DNA of 12,867 bases, taken from NCBI GenBank assembly GCA_049670505.1, contig JBATTK010000070.1, positions 1 through 12,867 on the forward strand. The letters are read 5' to 3'. Source of the DNA: JBATTK01 sp049670505 (lineage in GTDB: Bacteria; Bacteroidota; Bacteroidia; Flavobacteriales; Flavobacteriaceae). Under the pieces are notes generated by a model. That model saw nothing but the letters and a program-made list of their open reading frames with translations, was not told where the DNA came from and did not search any database. This document shows, piece by piece, positions 5,896-12,711 of this stretch (within the stretch, counting starts at the first letter, position 1; every line of letters starts with the position of its first letter). Made by a program: the position numbers and the translations under genes.

Positions 5896-7850
5896 TTCTC
5901 AGTTTCGCCAGTGGGTTCTAGATTGAACAATTGTATGACCACTAAGGGGTCTCGCTCTTTTTTGAGTTTTCGCTCCAATTTTGAGGTATCCTCGTCACGC
6001 ATTTCCAACATACGTTGGTAAGCCTTATCCAGTAACGAAACCTGTTCCCCCACTTTGTCACAATTGAGGTTAGACGTTGTGCTATTTAAAATATATGGAA
6101 CCAATACTTTGCGGTAGGCCGAGATGATTCTCTTCTTGACCTCTTCATTCATTATGGTGGCCATAAATGGATTCCAAACGGCATCTTGGTACTTATCCTG
6201 GATTTCCTTCATTCGTGATGGCTGAAGGGCGATCGCTATCGCCAAGGTATCCATTTGTTCAAAACAACGTACTAGACGACGGCCCAGTTCCCTTTTGGCA
6301 TCGGTTTCTTTCATTTTTGAATAACGGATGAGATTTTGATTGGCCGTGGACCTTATTTGTTTGAGTGCCTCCGTATGCGGCTCGGGCAACCCATCCGTAA
6401 GGGAATCCAAATCGTGATTAAGCTGATTTACCTGCGCAATCATTTGTTCTTCCAAAGCGATAAACTCTTGCTGTCGTTTCTCCTTTATCAATTTAGTATT
6501 CAAAACTTGCTGTATGGAATCCAAACTACCAGCTGCATATTGTGTTATTTGTTGGATGGATACCATAGGGCTTCCATCAAAGTTGAATTGTGCCGCTTTA
6601 GGTCCTCTGAAACTTTCACTTTCGCTTCCATTTTTACCAACAACTATTGCTACCGAAGGTTTTTCATTGGGCCATACGTGGGCTATCAATTCATCGCGTG
6701 ACACATATTCAAGAATGTCTTGTTCGTGATACTCCAAAATGTTTCCCACAGGGTCGAGGAATTCTGCTGAAATCGCCCCGACGATGGAATATAGAAATTG
6801 GGCTTCATCATCGGCCAGCTTCAAGATGTTCAATTGTGTATTGTTGAGCAACGATTCGCTTATTTTCTTCGATTTCCTATAAAGCACTTTGGTAGAATCC
6901 AGTTGTGCCGATTCTATGGAGTCAAGCGGAAAGTAGGGTACCTTTACTTTAAACTCCGGTAAAAAAGCCGATTCTCCCAGTTGAGATAAAATGTCGTCTA
7001 TCTTTTTATAGTACAAGGCGTTTTCGGTAAGCAATCCGTATACCAGGCTTTCCGATAAGTTTGAGGTATCGCTGGATTGTTGTTTGATTTTTAATATAGT
7101 TAAGTATTGGGCATTTAGATTGATAATTTTTTCATTATTGATGGCCCTGACGTATAGGTTTACCACTTTACTTTCACCATCTTCCCGGATTTCAACTTTT
7201 TTTAAGCGACCGTCCGTGAAGTCCCAACTTTCCACAAGCCCTAGGTCGTTTTCCGAAAATAGCGTCCACTCATCATGTGCCAATCCGTTTCTGAGAAACC
7301 TTCCTATCAAGGTGCTATTTTCGTTGATGATACGAAAGCTTTTTTGTGGTAGGCCGTTATCAAATTCGATGACGCTCTTGAAGAGGGTTTTATCCACTTC
7401 GGAATCTTTGATGTGATCCGTGATTATGGTCCATTCCCCATCGGGTCTTCCATTGATTAAAGCACCTTCAGCTACTTCTTGGGTCCCGGTAATGTTTAAG
7501 CGATACTGGTAATCAACCACCTGCGTGACGCTATCCGACTGAAATTCGCCAAATTGAAACTTCCAATATCCCTCTGGATAATTGTCTTTAAAAGCACCGG
7601 TAAATGAAAAGGAATAATCGCCCTTTTCCAACAAGGCCTCTAAGCTGGACCGCTGCATTTGAAATGGACCGTTTAGCAGGGTATCATTTTCCAATACTTT
7701 GTAATGAAAGTCGGCCATGCCCACATACTTGCCAACTTGTAGGGTATCCCTATAATGAATCACCTGCTGGGCATGTCCGGATATGGAAAGGCAAGCGAAC
7801 AGTGCAAGTATGATTCTGGCTACCATATATTTTTTGAACCTATGCGACAT
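5892..7850 (-). CDS. Large secreted protein with YwqK/MORN-variant repeats, function unknown
   Basis: The product is 652 aa from ATG 7850; the codon six bases earlier is TTG. A second ATG at 7826 gives a classical 21-aa signal peptide (cut after GHA) and is a real alternative start. Residues ~60-220 contain repeated (E/D)G-x-W-x-(F/I) units such as EGYWKFQFGE, DGEWTII and HDEWTLF, spaced as in MORN_2/YwqK-like repeats. The middle (~240-400) is mixed, and ~440-500 is strongly helical and probably coiled coil. The C-terminus is basic and charged. No enzyme motif is visible. It is the first gene of a three-gene operon with a DUF2490-like protein and a MORN protein, suggesting a shared envelope complex. 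I do not recognise a named family for the full length. Confidence 0.8.
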   Translation of the reverse strand: MSHRFKKYMVARIILALFACLSISGHAQQVIHYRDTLQVGKYVGMADFHYKVLENDTLLNGPFQMQRSSLEALLEKGDYSFSFTGAFKDNYPEGYWKFQFGEFQSDSVTQVVDYQYRLNITGTQEVAEGALINGRPDGEWTIITDHIKDSEVDKTLFKSVIEFDNGLPQKSFRIINENSTLIGRFLRNGLAHDEWTLFSENDLGLVESWDFTDGRLKKVEIREDGESKVVNLYVRAINNEKIINLNAQYLTILKIKQQSSDTSNLSESLVYGLLTENALYYKKIDDILSQLGESAFLPEFKVKVPYFPLDSIESAQLDSTKVLYRKSKKISESLLNNTQLNILKLADDEAQFLYSIVGAISAEFLDPVGNILEYHEQDILEYVSRDELIAHVWPNEKPSVAIVVGKNGSESESFRGPKAAQFNFDGSPMVSIQQITQYAAGSLDSIQQVLNTKLIKEKRQQEFIALEEQMIAQVNQLNHDLDSLTDGLPEPHTEALKQIRSTANQNLIRYSKMKETDAKRELGRRLVRCFEQMDTLAIAIALQPSRMKEIQDKYQDAVWNPFMATIMNEEVKKRIISAYRKVLVPYILNSTTSNLNCDKVGEQVSLLDKAYQRMLEMRDEDTSKLERKLKKERDPLVVIQLFNLEPTGETEK

Positions 7851-8418
7851 GTCCAAAGAAAGTTAAAAATTTTATAAAGACAAAGGTCACTGAATAATAA
7901 TACGACCGGTCCCCATTTATACGTAAGGAAGGTAGAAAAAGATTATGGTTTCCCAATAAATTCGATCCGCCATTGAGATGATGATCGTAAAACCATAGGC
8001 AACAAGCAATCAATTGAAAAAACAATCTTCAAAATATGATCGCAAGTACGTTCAAAGAGGATAATCTAGGTTTTGAGAGAGGGAAGAATGCCGGAAAATA
8101 TGTTTCCATTGCCAGCACATCAAAGGCAACTCCTGCATGAAGACTTGCAAGAATTGGTAGAAAAGGGTATTTTCAAACCTGTGGGAAGAGGTTGGAGTAC
8201 GGGGTATGAATGAATTTTGTTTCGCTTGTTGATCGCTACGTTTCTCCCGCATCCCATAAATTGTTCTATTTCCAGGACTCATAAAAATAACATTGAATCT
8301 GTTAGCATAAAGAATAGTTGAAGTATTTAGGGCCCAAAATTTTCAATTTTGTAAAGGAGATTTTCATTCTTAATTAAGCACTAGAATCTTTTTAAGTTTA
8401 TAGGACCACCACCCATTT
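7851..8418. other. Gene-poor junction between operon and fragments
   Basis: No intact gene is seen. Bases 7851-8017 are the AT-rich region upstream of the minus-strand operon and should hold its promoter; TTTG-like and TAxxTTTG-like boxes are present but too loosely placed to call. Bases 8018-8213 carry the Fic-like remnant listed separately. Bases 8214-8418 contain only AT-rich sequence with a small CAAAAT/ATTTTG hairpin near 8337-8355. Confidence 0.5.
8036..8213 (+). pseudogene. C-terminal remnant of a Fic-family-like protein, frameshifted
   Basis: The frame starting at 8036 reads ...NLGFERGKNAGKYVSIASTS then KATPA and stops at TGA (~8138). The neighbouring frame continues HEDLQELVEKGIFKPVGRGW, then STGYE, ending at TGA 8211-8213. 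Joined, they give GKYxSIAxTSKAT..xDLQELVEKGIF..xGxGxSTxYE. That is the winged-helix tail found at the C-terminus of Fic (AMP-transferase) proteins and related regulators, where SKATATRDLQ is usual. The Fic catalytic HxFx(D/E)GNGR region is absent. The junction around 8130-8145 is where the reading frame breaks. The family call is from memory of this tail and could also fit another HTH-containing family. Confidence 0.55.
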
Positions 8419-8688
8419 TTAATTAAAATAAAGATGGTGCGTTACTATAATAGCTGTTATATTATAAATTCCATGAGCCACTATAGATGCAGTCAATCGC
8501 TTCGTTGTTATGAGCAGTACAGTATATATTAGAGTCGGTATCAGAATATCAAACCAATCCAATGCGCTAACTGGCATATGTCCAAGTGAGAATAATACAT
8601 AACCCAATAAAATTGTGAGTATGAAAACGATTATAGTTCTCTTTTTGATGACTGCTTTAGTTATTTGTCTTACTCTGTTAATTTCTTT
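8419..8688 (-). pseudogene. C-terminal fragment of a second CPBP intramembrane protease
   Basis: The minus frame is open from 8688 to the stop at 8419 with no in-frame ATG at its beginning; the first start-like codon is TTG at 8607. The translation contains ILLGYVLFSLGH (FxxxH motif), LIPTLIYTVLLITTKRLTAS (a membrane segment) and IVAHGIYNI (HxxxN motif). These are the second and third CPBP motifs. The first motif (EExxxR) and the N-terminal membrane segments are missing or degenerate (KEINRVRQ at the fragment edge). It is most likely a decayed gene. The complete CPBP gene at 3431 has clearly different sequence, so this is not a simple duplicate. Confidence 0.65.
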
Positions 8689-8710
8689 TTAAAAATTTAA
8701 AAACCATTTT

Positions 8711-9832
8711 TTAATTCGTACTTATTTTCGATCCATAAATACCATCTCTGTGAACCGTGACCGAAATAGTTCTCAGTCTAAAATAATTTTCTGATAAGTA
8801 CCATAGCCCATCTGCTCCCCAATTACTTCCCCAAGTGTTTTTAAGTATATAAAACTTCTCACCGCTGCTATCGTAGGTTATACCAACTAAATGCATATTA
8901 TGTTCATCTTGTGTTGTTTTACGGTCAAATGCACTTTGACGTTCCTTTTGGGTTATTGTAGGAAGTGTTTCATATTCACCTTTTAAAGTGACATAACCAT
9001 TATCTTTAAAACCACCATCAGGTCCAATATCTCCATCCCACGCTAACGAAAACCCTCCTTTTATTGCTTTATCAATTGTTTCTATAAACTGTTCTAGAGG
9101 TAAATTAAGATATCCTTTATCTCTCCAATTCGCTGGAATTTCTAAAATTACACGTTGACCAAATGGTAGATGATTGTAAGAGGTGAGTTCGATATAATCA
9201 CTAGCATTTAGAGGCAAAAACTTTTCTGCATATCCTTTGGCAGTATAACTTTCGTTATTGTAGGTGAATTCTTTTGGTGCTTGCCCTATATAATCTTCTA
9301 AAACATCCCTTATGATGTTAATTGAATACTGCCTATTGACCTCTCCATTTTTAATAATAGAGTCTAACTTAGTTCTGATCAAATCATTCATCTCATTTTC
9401 AGAGGACATTCTGTTCCGCATCTCTTTTTTACTCTTGATCGACCCTAGATTTCCATCATAGATAGATTCTGGAACTGCGCCGTAAGTATTGAATATTTCT
9501 AGTACTGAAAACGTTAAATCACCATTATTTAAGTGAGAGCGCCCTTGATTATCCAAATAGTCCGTTGCATTTTCTAAATAATTGTGGTATACAAAAAAGA
9601 AAGATGAAAGTTCTGGGATATTGTATCCTAGGCGTAACGCTTCTGCCTCCAAAAGTGAGGTTGAAGTAAAACTCCAGCACTGACCTGTAAACTTTTGATG
9701 TTTTAGTGGTGTAGATGGAACAAAAACAGTTTGAGAAAACTTTTTGGTCAAAACACAGCTTTGAAAAAATATAAGTAGCAATACTAGGGAAGCACTATAT
9801 TGTACTATTGATAATAACTGTTTAAAGTTCAT
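8711..9832 (-). CDS. C1-family cysteine peptidase, lipoprotein (bleomycin hydrolase/PepC-like)
   Basis: The 373-aa product shows a papain-fold catalytic set: Q46 six residues before C52 in GQCWSF, H311 in DEHNMHLVG, and N332 in LKNTWGSNWG. The spacing, the long insert between C52 and H311, and the tail ADGLWYLSENYFR..TISVTVH fit the C1B bleomycin hydrolase / aminopeptidase C branch rather than classical papain. Family members are usually cytosolic aminopeptidases. Here residues 1-26 form a lipoprotein signal ending FFQSC, so the enzyme should be anchored outside the cytoplasm. There is no propeptide-like region between the signal and the catalytic Cys. It starts 62 bp after the exported DJ-1/PfpI gene ends, same strand, so co-transcription is plausible. 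Confidence 0.85.
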   Translation of the reverse strand: MNFKQLLSIVQYSASLVLLLIFFQSCVLTKKFSQTVFVPSTPLKHQKFTGQCWSFTSTSLLEAEALRLGYNIPELSSFFFVYHNYLENATDYLDNQGRSHLNNGDLTFSVLEIFNTYGAVPESIYDGNLGSIKSKKEMRNRMSSENEMNDLIRTKLDSIIKNGEVNRQYSINIIRDVLEDYIGQAPKEFTYNNESYTAKGYAEKFLPLNASDYIELTSYNHLPFGQRVILEIPANWRDKGYLNLPLEQFIETIDKAIKGGFSLAWDGDIGPDGGFKDNGYVTLKGEYETLPTITQKERQSAFDRKTTQDEHNMHLVGITYDSSGEKFYILKNTWGSNWGADGLWYLSENYFRLRTISVTVHRDGIYGSKISTN

Positions 9833-9894
9833 ACTTCATCTATTTTTTTCGCAGATCATTGGCCTTTTAAAAATATTTCAATTTATTAATTGGA

Positions 9895-10959
9895 CTATTT
9901 AAATTTCCTGTAAAACCTAGTTTCTTCATCAGAACTGTTATATCCAGAAATTGAATTGGTACTATCTCTTTTAAAAGCTATTTTGTATCCATTAACGCCT
10001 TTGAAATGATCCTTACTGAGATAGAAAAGTGGGAATTTTTGTCCATTTAAATGAGCATAGATACTGTTTTCTCTTTCGTTATGTTTTATTTCTACGTTTT
10101 GATTGTTTTTAAACTCATAACATCCCAAATACTCATCGAGATTATTTACCCTTAAAAAGTAATGATATGGGTCAATACCTGTTAGCTGAACGCCTTCTCC
10201 GGGTGTCCATTTATCATATTCTATACCATAAGCCACTTTCCTAGCATTATTGAACCCTTGAATTTTAGCGACAAGATGCAAAGCACCATCGATTCCTGCT
10301 GAGATCCCTGCAGTTGTTATTACATTTCCATTATCTACATACCTAGCGTCTTTGAGTACTTTAATTTTTGGATAATCATTTTCCAGATTGTCTAAAGCCG
10401 TATGAAAAGTAGTCGCGGTATTATTCTCTAAAATTCCGGCTTCTGCAAGGATGAAGGCCCCTGTACAGACCGAAAAGTAATATTCAATATCTTCCTGTTG
10501 CTTAACCCATTCAATCAGTTCTAAGTCCTTTGAAGCATTAGAAGCATTTCCACCGAAGAAAGCTAGAATATCTGCTTGTGGTGCATCGTTTAAACTATAC
10601 TCTGGAGTAATTTTAAGAACTCCTTGTGATACTATGGTGTTTCTAGATTTTGAAACCGTAAAAACATCAAAACCAGCATAAGAAAAGACTTCCATTGGTC
10701 CTGCAAAATCTAAGACTTCTACACCATCCTGAAGATAAAATGCTATGCGTTTGCTTTTGTTTTCATTGTGTCTATCCAATTCCTCTTTAGCAATAAGTTC
10801 CATATTGCAATGGTTACATATTCCAGGGTTTTTAAACTCAAGTGTATCACATTCACTATTGCAAGGTGGGCAAATATAAATGGGTTGTTGCTTGTTTATA
10901 GTCTGAGAAGAGGCTATTTGAAAGATAAATAAAAATATATAAAGTGTTATCCGGTTCAT
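9895..10959 (-). CDS. Exported DJ-1/PfpI-family protein with N-terminal metal-binding ribbon
   Basis: In order, the 354-aa product has a signal peptide (~1-18), then a Cys-rich segment with CPPC (30-33), C37 and CNHC (48-51). This resembles the heavy-metal-binding domain (YxCPMH..PGxCPxCGM type) found in Bacteroidota efflux proteins. A DJ-1/PfpI domain (~70-255) follows, with the nucleophile-elbow motif SVCTGAF (C165) and nearby H186. A C-terminal domain of ~80 residues contains YLGCYEF, like small lipocalin-type DUF3471 tails. The DJ-1 superfamily includes glyoxalase III, deglycase-like and amidotransferase members; which applies is unknown. The domain is clearly related to the sensor domain of the regulator encoded 80 bp upstream on the same strand. 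Periplasmic location with metal ligands suggests a metal- or aldehyde-stress role (inference). Confidence 0.85.
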   Translation of the reverse strand: MNRITLYIFLFIFQIASSQTINKQQPIYICPPCNSECDTLEFKNPGICNHCNMELIAKEELDRHNENKSKRIAFYLQDGVEVLDFAGPMEVFSYAGFDVFTVSKSRNTIVSQGVLKITPEYSLNDAPQADILAFFGGNASNASKDLELIEWVKQQEDIEYYFSVCTGAFILAEAGILENNTATTFHTALDNLENDYPKIKVLKDARYVDNGNVITTAGISAGIDGALHLVAKIQGFNNARKVAYGIEYDKWTPGEGVQLTGIDPYHYFLRVNNLDEYLGCYEFKNNQNVEIKHNERENSIYAHLNGQKFPLFYLSKDHFKGVNGYKIAFKRDSTNSISGYNSSDEETRFYRKFK

Positions 10960-11039
10960 AATTCGGTAATTAAATGATGAGCTACGAAAATAGTTTGAGA
11001 CGTGTTATATTGAAAGGACAACAATACGCAGAATGAGGA

Positions 11040-12002
11040 CTATTTATTAATAGAAGAAATTTCCGTAGGCAAAATTCCTTGATACTTCTTTAGAATAGCG
11101 CGAACTTGATTTGAGCTTTTTAAACCAACCTGATTTGCTACATAATCAACCTTTTGACCTTCGGATAATAAAGTCATGATTTTTTCAACACGTAATTTAT
11201 CAATATATTCTCCGATGGTAACACCAATTGTCTTCTTGAACAATCGAGTGAGATTTCTTTTGCTCATATGAACATGGCTGGCTAACTGTTCTACGGTAAA
11301 TGCTTCTGAAAGATTATTTATTAGGTAATCTTGGACATTATGTATGCGTTGGTCAAGGTGGTTACGATACTGTAGAAAAATACTCAGTTGTGGGTCTGAA
11401 CCACTTCTTCTAAGATACACCAATACTTCTTTTGCTATATCTAAAGCGAGTTTTGTACCATAAAACTTTTCAATAAGAAAAAGAGATAAGTCTATACCAG
11501 AGGACACACCTGCACTAGAATAAATTCTTTCTGAGCTTGTGAATAGCCGGTTCTTTTCTAAAGTTACTCTTGGGAATTTTTCTGAAAACTTATTAAAATA
11601 TTTCCAGTGCGTTGTGGCCGACTTATTGTCTAACAAACCCGTTTCAGCAAGAATAAAACTCCCAGTACAGACTGAACAAATATGAACTCCTTTTTTGTGT
11701 TGTAAGTTAATCCAATCTAAAAATGGCCTGATGCTTTCTATAAAAGCAGTATCCGAAATTAAATGATACTCAAATCCTGGAATAAATATTATATCCTCTT
11801 CGTTGAGTAAAATATTTTTAAATTCAACAAGTTTGGAAAAGTAAAGCCCAGCACTACTTTTTATTTCGGTTTTACTGTCTAAAGAAGCAAAGTGTAATTC
11901 TACTTCTGCTCCGTGTTCTTTGGTTTCATAGAAAATGTGTGCAGGACCATTTATATCCAGTACATGTACTTCGGGTGGTATAGCGAAGATAATCTTCTTC
12001 AT
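11040..12002 (-). CDS. GlxA-family transcriptional regulator (DJ-1/PfpI + AraC HTH)
   Basis: From ATG 12002 the product is 320 aa, the normal length for GlxA-type regulators. Residues 1-195 form a DJ-1/PfpI-like domain with SVCTGSF (C112) and ATTHW (129-133). Residues ~222-315 form the AraC-type double HTH (FTVEQLASHVHMSKRNLTRL, then a second helix pair around VDYVANQVGLKSS). A longer open frame to 12182 adds 60 residues with no family match and lacks an A-rich start region, so I rejected it. It probably controls itself and the two genes downstream. A perfect 20-bp palindrome lies 117-136 bp before the start. The ligand is unknown. Confidence 0.9.
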   Translation of the reverse strand: MKKIIFAIPPEVHVLDINGPAHIFYETKEHGAEVELHFASLDSKTEIKSSAGLYFSKLVEFKNILLNEEDIIFIPGFEYHLISDTAFIESIRPFLDWINLQHKKGVHICSVCTGSFILAETGLLDNKSATTHWKYFNKFSEKFPRVTLEKNRLFTSSERIYSSAGVSSGIDLSLFLIEKFYGTKLALDIAKEVLVYLRRSGSDPQLSIFLQYRNHLDQRIHNVQDYLINNLSEAFTVEQLASHVHMSKRNLTRLFKKTIGVTIGEYIDKLRVEKIMTLLSEGQKVDYVANQVGLKSSNQVRAILKKYQGILPTEISSINK

Positions 12003-12118
12003 TAAACTTATTTCTAGATTTTTTTTTGTTGCTGTCTTAATAATCTCGTGAATCGTTGCCCTACCTTGTAGGGTTTCAGCATAATGTTTACCGATTAAGG
12101 CTAAAGTTAATAGATAGT

Positions 12119-12138
12119 TTTGAAAGTATACTTTCAAA
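12119..12138. promoter_or_regulatory. Perfect 20-bp palindrome, candidate operator
   Basis: TTTGAAAGTATACTTTCAAA reads the same on both strands with no spacer. It lies between the glxA-type gene (start 12002, leftward) and a small rightward ORF (start 12170), where a shared operator would be expected. Each half begins TTTG, the Bacteroidota -33 box core, so it may overlap promoter elements. Binding by the neighbouring regulator is inference; AraC-type proteins more often use direct repeats. Confidence 0.45.
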
Positions 12139-12169
12139 GAATCATTTTTAAACTTTAAAAAGTAAACTA

Positions 12170-12277
12170 ATGACACGACCAAAAAAGAAGATCGCTGAAG
12201 CAGTTATCAAATACATCAAAAGACAAACCCGCAGGGGATTTAACTCGAAAGAGATGAGGCGAATTGTACTGAAATGA
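12170..12277 (+). CDS. Small basic protein or gene fragment, 35 aa
   Basis: ATG 12170 opens 35 codons, MTRPKKKIAEAVIKYIKRQT then RRGFNSKEMRRIVLK, ending at TGA 12277. About a third of residues are Lys or Arg, and the sequence is compatible with helices. An A-rich region precedes the ATG, as in local translation starts, and the 20-bp palindrome lies ~30 bp upstream. No family is recognised. It could be a short DNA/RNA-binding protein, the start of a truncated gene, or chance. Confidence 0.3.
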   Translation: MTRPKKKIAEAVIKYIKRQTRRGFNSKEMRRIVLK

Positions 12278-12323
12278 AAAAACTTCAAAAGTCTAAAACT
12301 CTTAAAGCCCCATAGAACTAGGT

Positions 12324-12381
12324 AGAGAATACCAGAGTTGAACCGGTGACTTCTTGCCTAACAATAAATACAGGCAAACAC
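12324..12381 (-). other. Degenerate tRNA-like 3' half
   Basis: Read on the minus strand, the segment ends ACCGG-TTCAACT-CTGGT (12331-12347), a tRNA T-arm with the invariant TTC and one G-T pair, followed by ATTCTCT and ACCT. The 5' side has TTGCCT...TTGTTAGGCAAG, an anticodon-arm-like stem with GTT in the loop, but the loop is enlarged (12 nt instead of 7). No matching acceptor or D-arm is seen upstream, so it is not a working tRNA. It may be a displaced tRNA 3' end left by an integrative element, or a decayed gene. Confidence 0.4.
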
Positions 12382-12418
12382 TATAGCATATCATTGGATA
12401 TAGTCCTATTTGTATTGA

Positions 12419-12535
12419 AAAAAGTCAAATGAAATTGTGAAGGTTTTGATTGAAAAAGCCATTGCCTTGGCAGTTGAAGATTCTAATGCGAAAGAATTGA
12501 ATCAAGGGTTGGTCATTTCAAAAATTAAGAACTGA
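12419..12535 (+). pseudogene. Short coding remnant, unrecognised
   Basis: The frame between stops at 12416-12418 and 12533-12535 reads KKSNEIVKVLIEKAIALAVE then DSNAKELNQGLVISKIKN. This is amphipathic helix-like and of natural composition. The only start-like codon is GTG at 12437. No family is recognised. It may be a relic of a gene end; chance cannot be excluded. Confidence 0.2.
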
Positions 12536-12647
12536 TTTTATTACTTAATAAAAAATAACGAGGAATCTAATTGTTAATAACAGGCTGATACAGAGCTAGA
12601 TTCTGAGTGGGTTTATGGGGGATGTTAAATCTATTTTTGATAGAAAA
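12536..12647. other. No feature seen
   Basis: This is AT-rich sequence without a gene or clear repeat, lying between the coding remnant and the terminator. From 12278 to 12711 the whole stretch holds only the tRNA-like half, this remnant and the terminator. Confidence 0.4.
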
Positions 12648-12683
12648 AGACGGCACGGGCTTAAATAAGCCCGTGCTATGTCT
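12648..12683 (-). terminator. Strong Rho-independent-type terminator for leftward transcription
   Basis: GCACGGGCTT (12653-12662) pairs perfectly with AAGCCCGTGC (12667-12676) around loop AAAT. Flanking AGAC (12648-12651) and GTCT (12680-12683) pair further. On the minus strand the inner stem is followed by CGTCTTTTTC, the usual T-run; on + the trailing sequence is not T-rich. It sits ~30 nt downstream of the minus-strand reading frame ending at 12712, so it probably terminated that gene. Confidence 0.75.
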
Positions 12684-12711
12684 TAATTCTAGGGTTGCTG
12701 AGGTTGTTATA

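Noticed and set aside
7840..8025. 61-aa open frame on the minus strand upstream of the operon
   Set aside because: Composition is not protein-like, there is no good start, and it overlaps the start of the real gene.
8052..8282. 76-aa open frame on the minus strand
   Set aside because: It overlaps the Fic-like remnant on the other strand and has no recognisable features.
12003..12182. 60-residue N-terminal extension of the GlxA-type regulator
   Set aside because: It exceeds normal family length, has no family match, and its end runs through the 20-bp palindrome. MKKIIFAIPPEVHVLDINGP is a typical start.
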